A stretch of 64,000 bases of DNA, taken from Streptomyces luomodiensis. GTDB lineage: Bacteria > Actinomycetota > Actinomycetes > Streptomycetales > Streptomycetaceae. How positions within the stretch are numbered: position 1 is the first letter of the stretch; every line of letters starts with the position of its first letter. Made by a program: the position numbers and the translations under genes. The stretch lies in NCBI RefSeq assembly GCF_031679605.1, contig NZ_CP117522.1, forward strand, positions 7,006,001-7,070,000, written 5' to 3'. Below are positions 63,075 to 64,000 of this stretch, one piece after another. Under the pieces are notes generated by a model. It worked only from the letters and a program-made list of their open reading frames with translations, was not told where the DNA came from and searched no databases.

Positions 63075-64000
<926 letters not shown>

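Overview
The window is a high-GC actinobacterial chromosome segment, almost certainly Streptomyces. The evidence is G/C-ending codons, frequent GTG starts, long Pro/Gly-rich linkers, an actinobacterial-type NusA and IF2, and a gene order I recall from Streptomyces: the nusA-infB operon, a type VII secretion (T7SS/ESX) locus, then rpsO-pnp, dapB, thyX and dapA. All calls come from reading the sequence; no database search was run.

Layout. (1) 0.1-8.3 kb: rimP-nusA-ylxR-infB-DUF503-rbfA-truB-ribF, a housekeeping translation and RNA-maturation block. (2) 8.4-29.5 kb: a complete T7SS core. It has a ParA/MinD-like ATPase with a very long low-complexity N-terminus, an unrecognised partner and EccE on the minus strand. 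On the plus strand it has EccB, mycosin MycP, an EsxB/EsxA-type WXG100 pair, a helical partner, a WXG100 protein with a Pro-rich tail, a second divergent mycosin, a YbaB-like protein, two further small WXG100-like proteins and a small membrane protein. EccC (minus) and EccD (plus) follow. (3) 29.7-43.4 kb: a second, incomplete T7SS module. It holds paralogues of the helical partner, the WXG100/Pro-rich protein and the divergent mycosin, then a visibly AT-richer cargo stretch (about 31.6-39.1 kb) with a small WXG-like protein, a 728-residue WXG-like protein, membrane proteins and a lipoprotein, and finally a second full-length EccC. It has no EccB, EccD or EccE of its own. (4) 43.7-55.4 kb: five membrane-anchored PQQ-type beta-propeller proteins. 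Four carry N-terminal protein-kinase folds; two of those are pseudokinases that have lost every catalytic residue, and two are intact Ser/Thr kinases. A lone DUF397 gene is interspersed. (5) 55.6-64.0 kb: rpsO, pnp, an M16 zinc protease, dapB, small membrane proteins, thyX and the 5' part of dapA.

How the parts fit. The first module can supply the membrane channel (EccB/C/D/E) and its protease. The second module looks like an add-on that brings its own motor (EccC2), mycosin and cargo, so the two EccC proteins may compete for one channel. Two cargo-region genes carry rare TTA leucine codons, which in Streptomyces implies control by the bldA tRNA and so by development. The kinase/propeller array sits between the secretion locus and rpsO and may sense extracellular conditions; that link is inference from position only.
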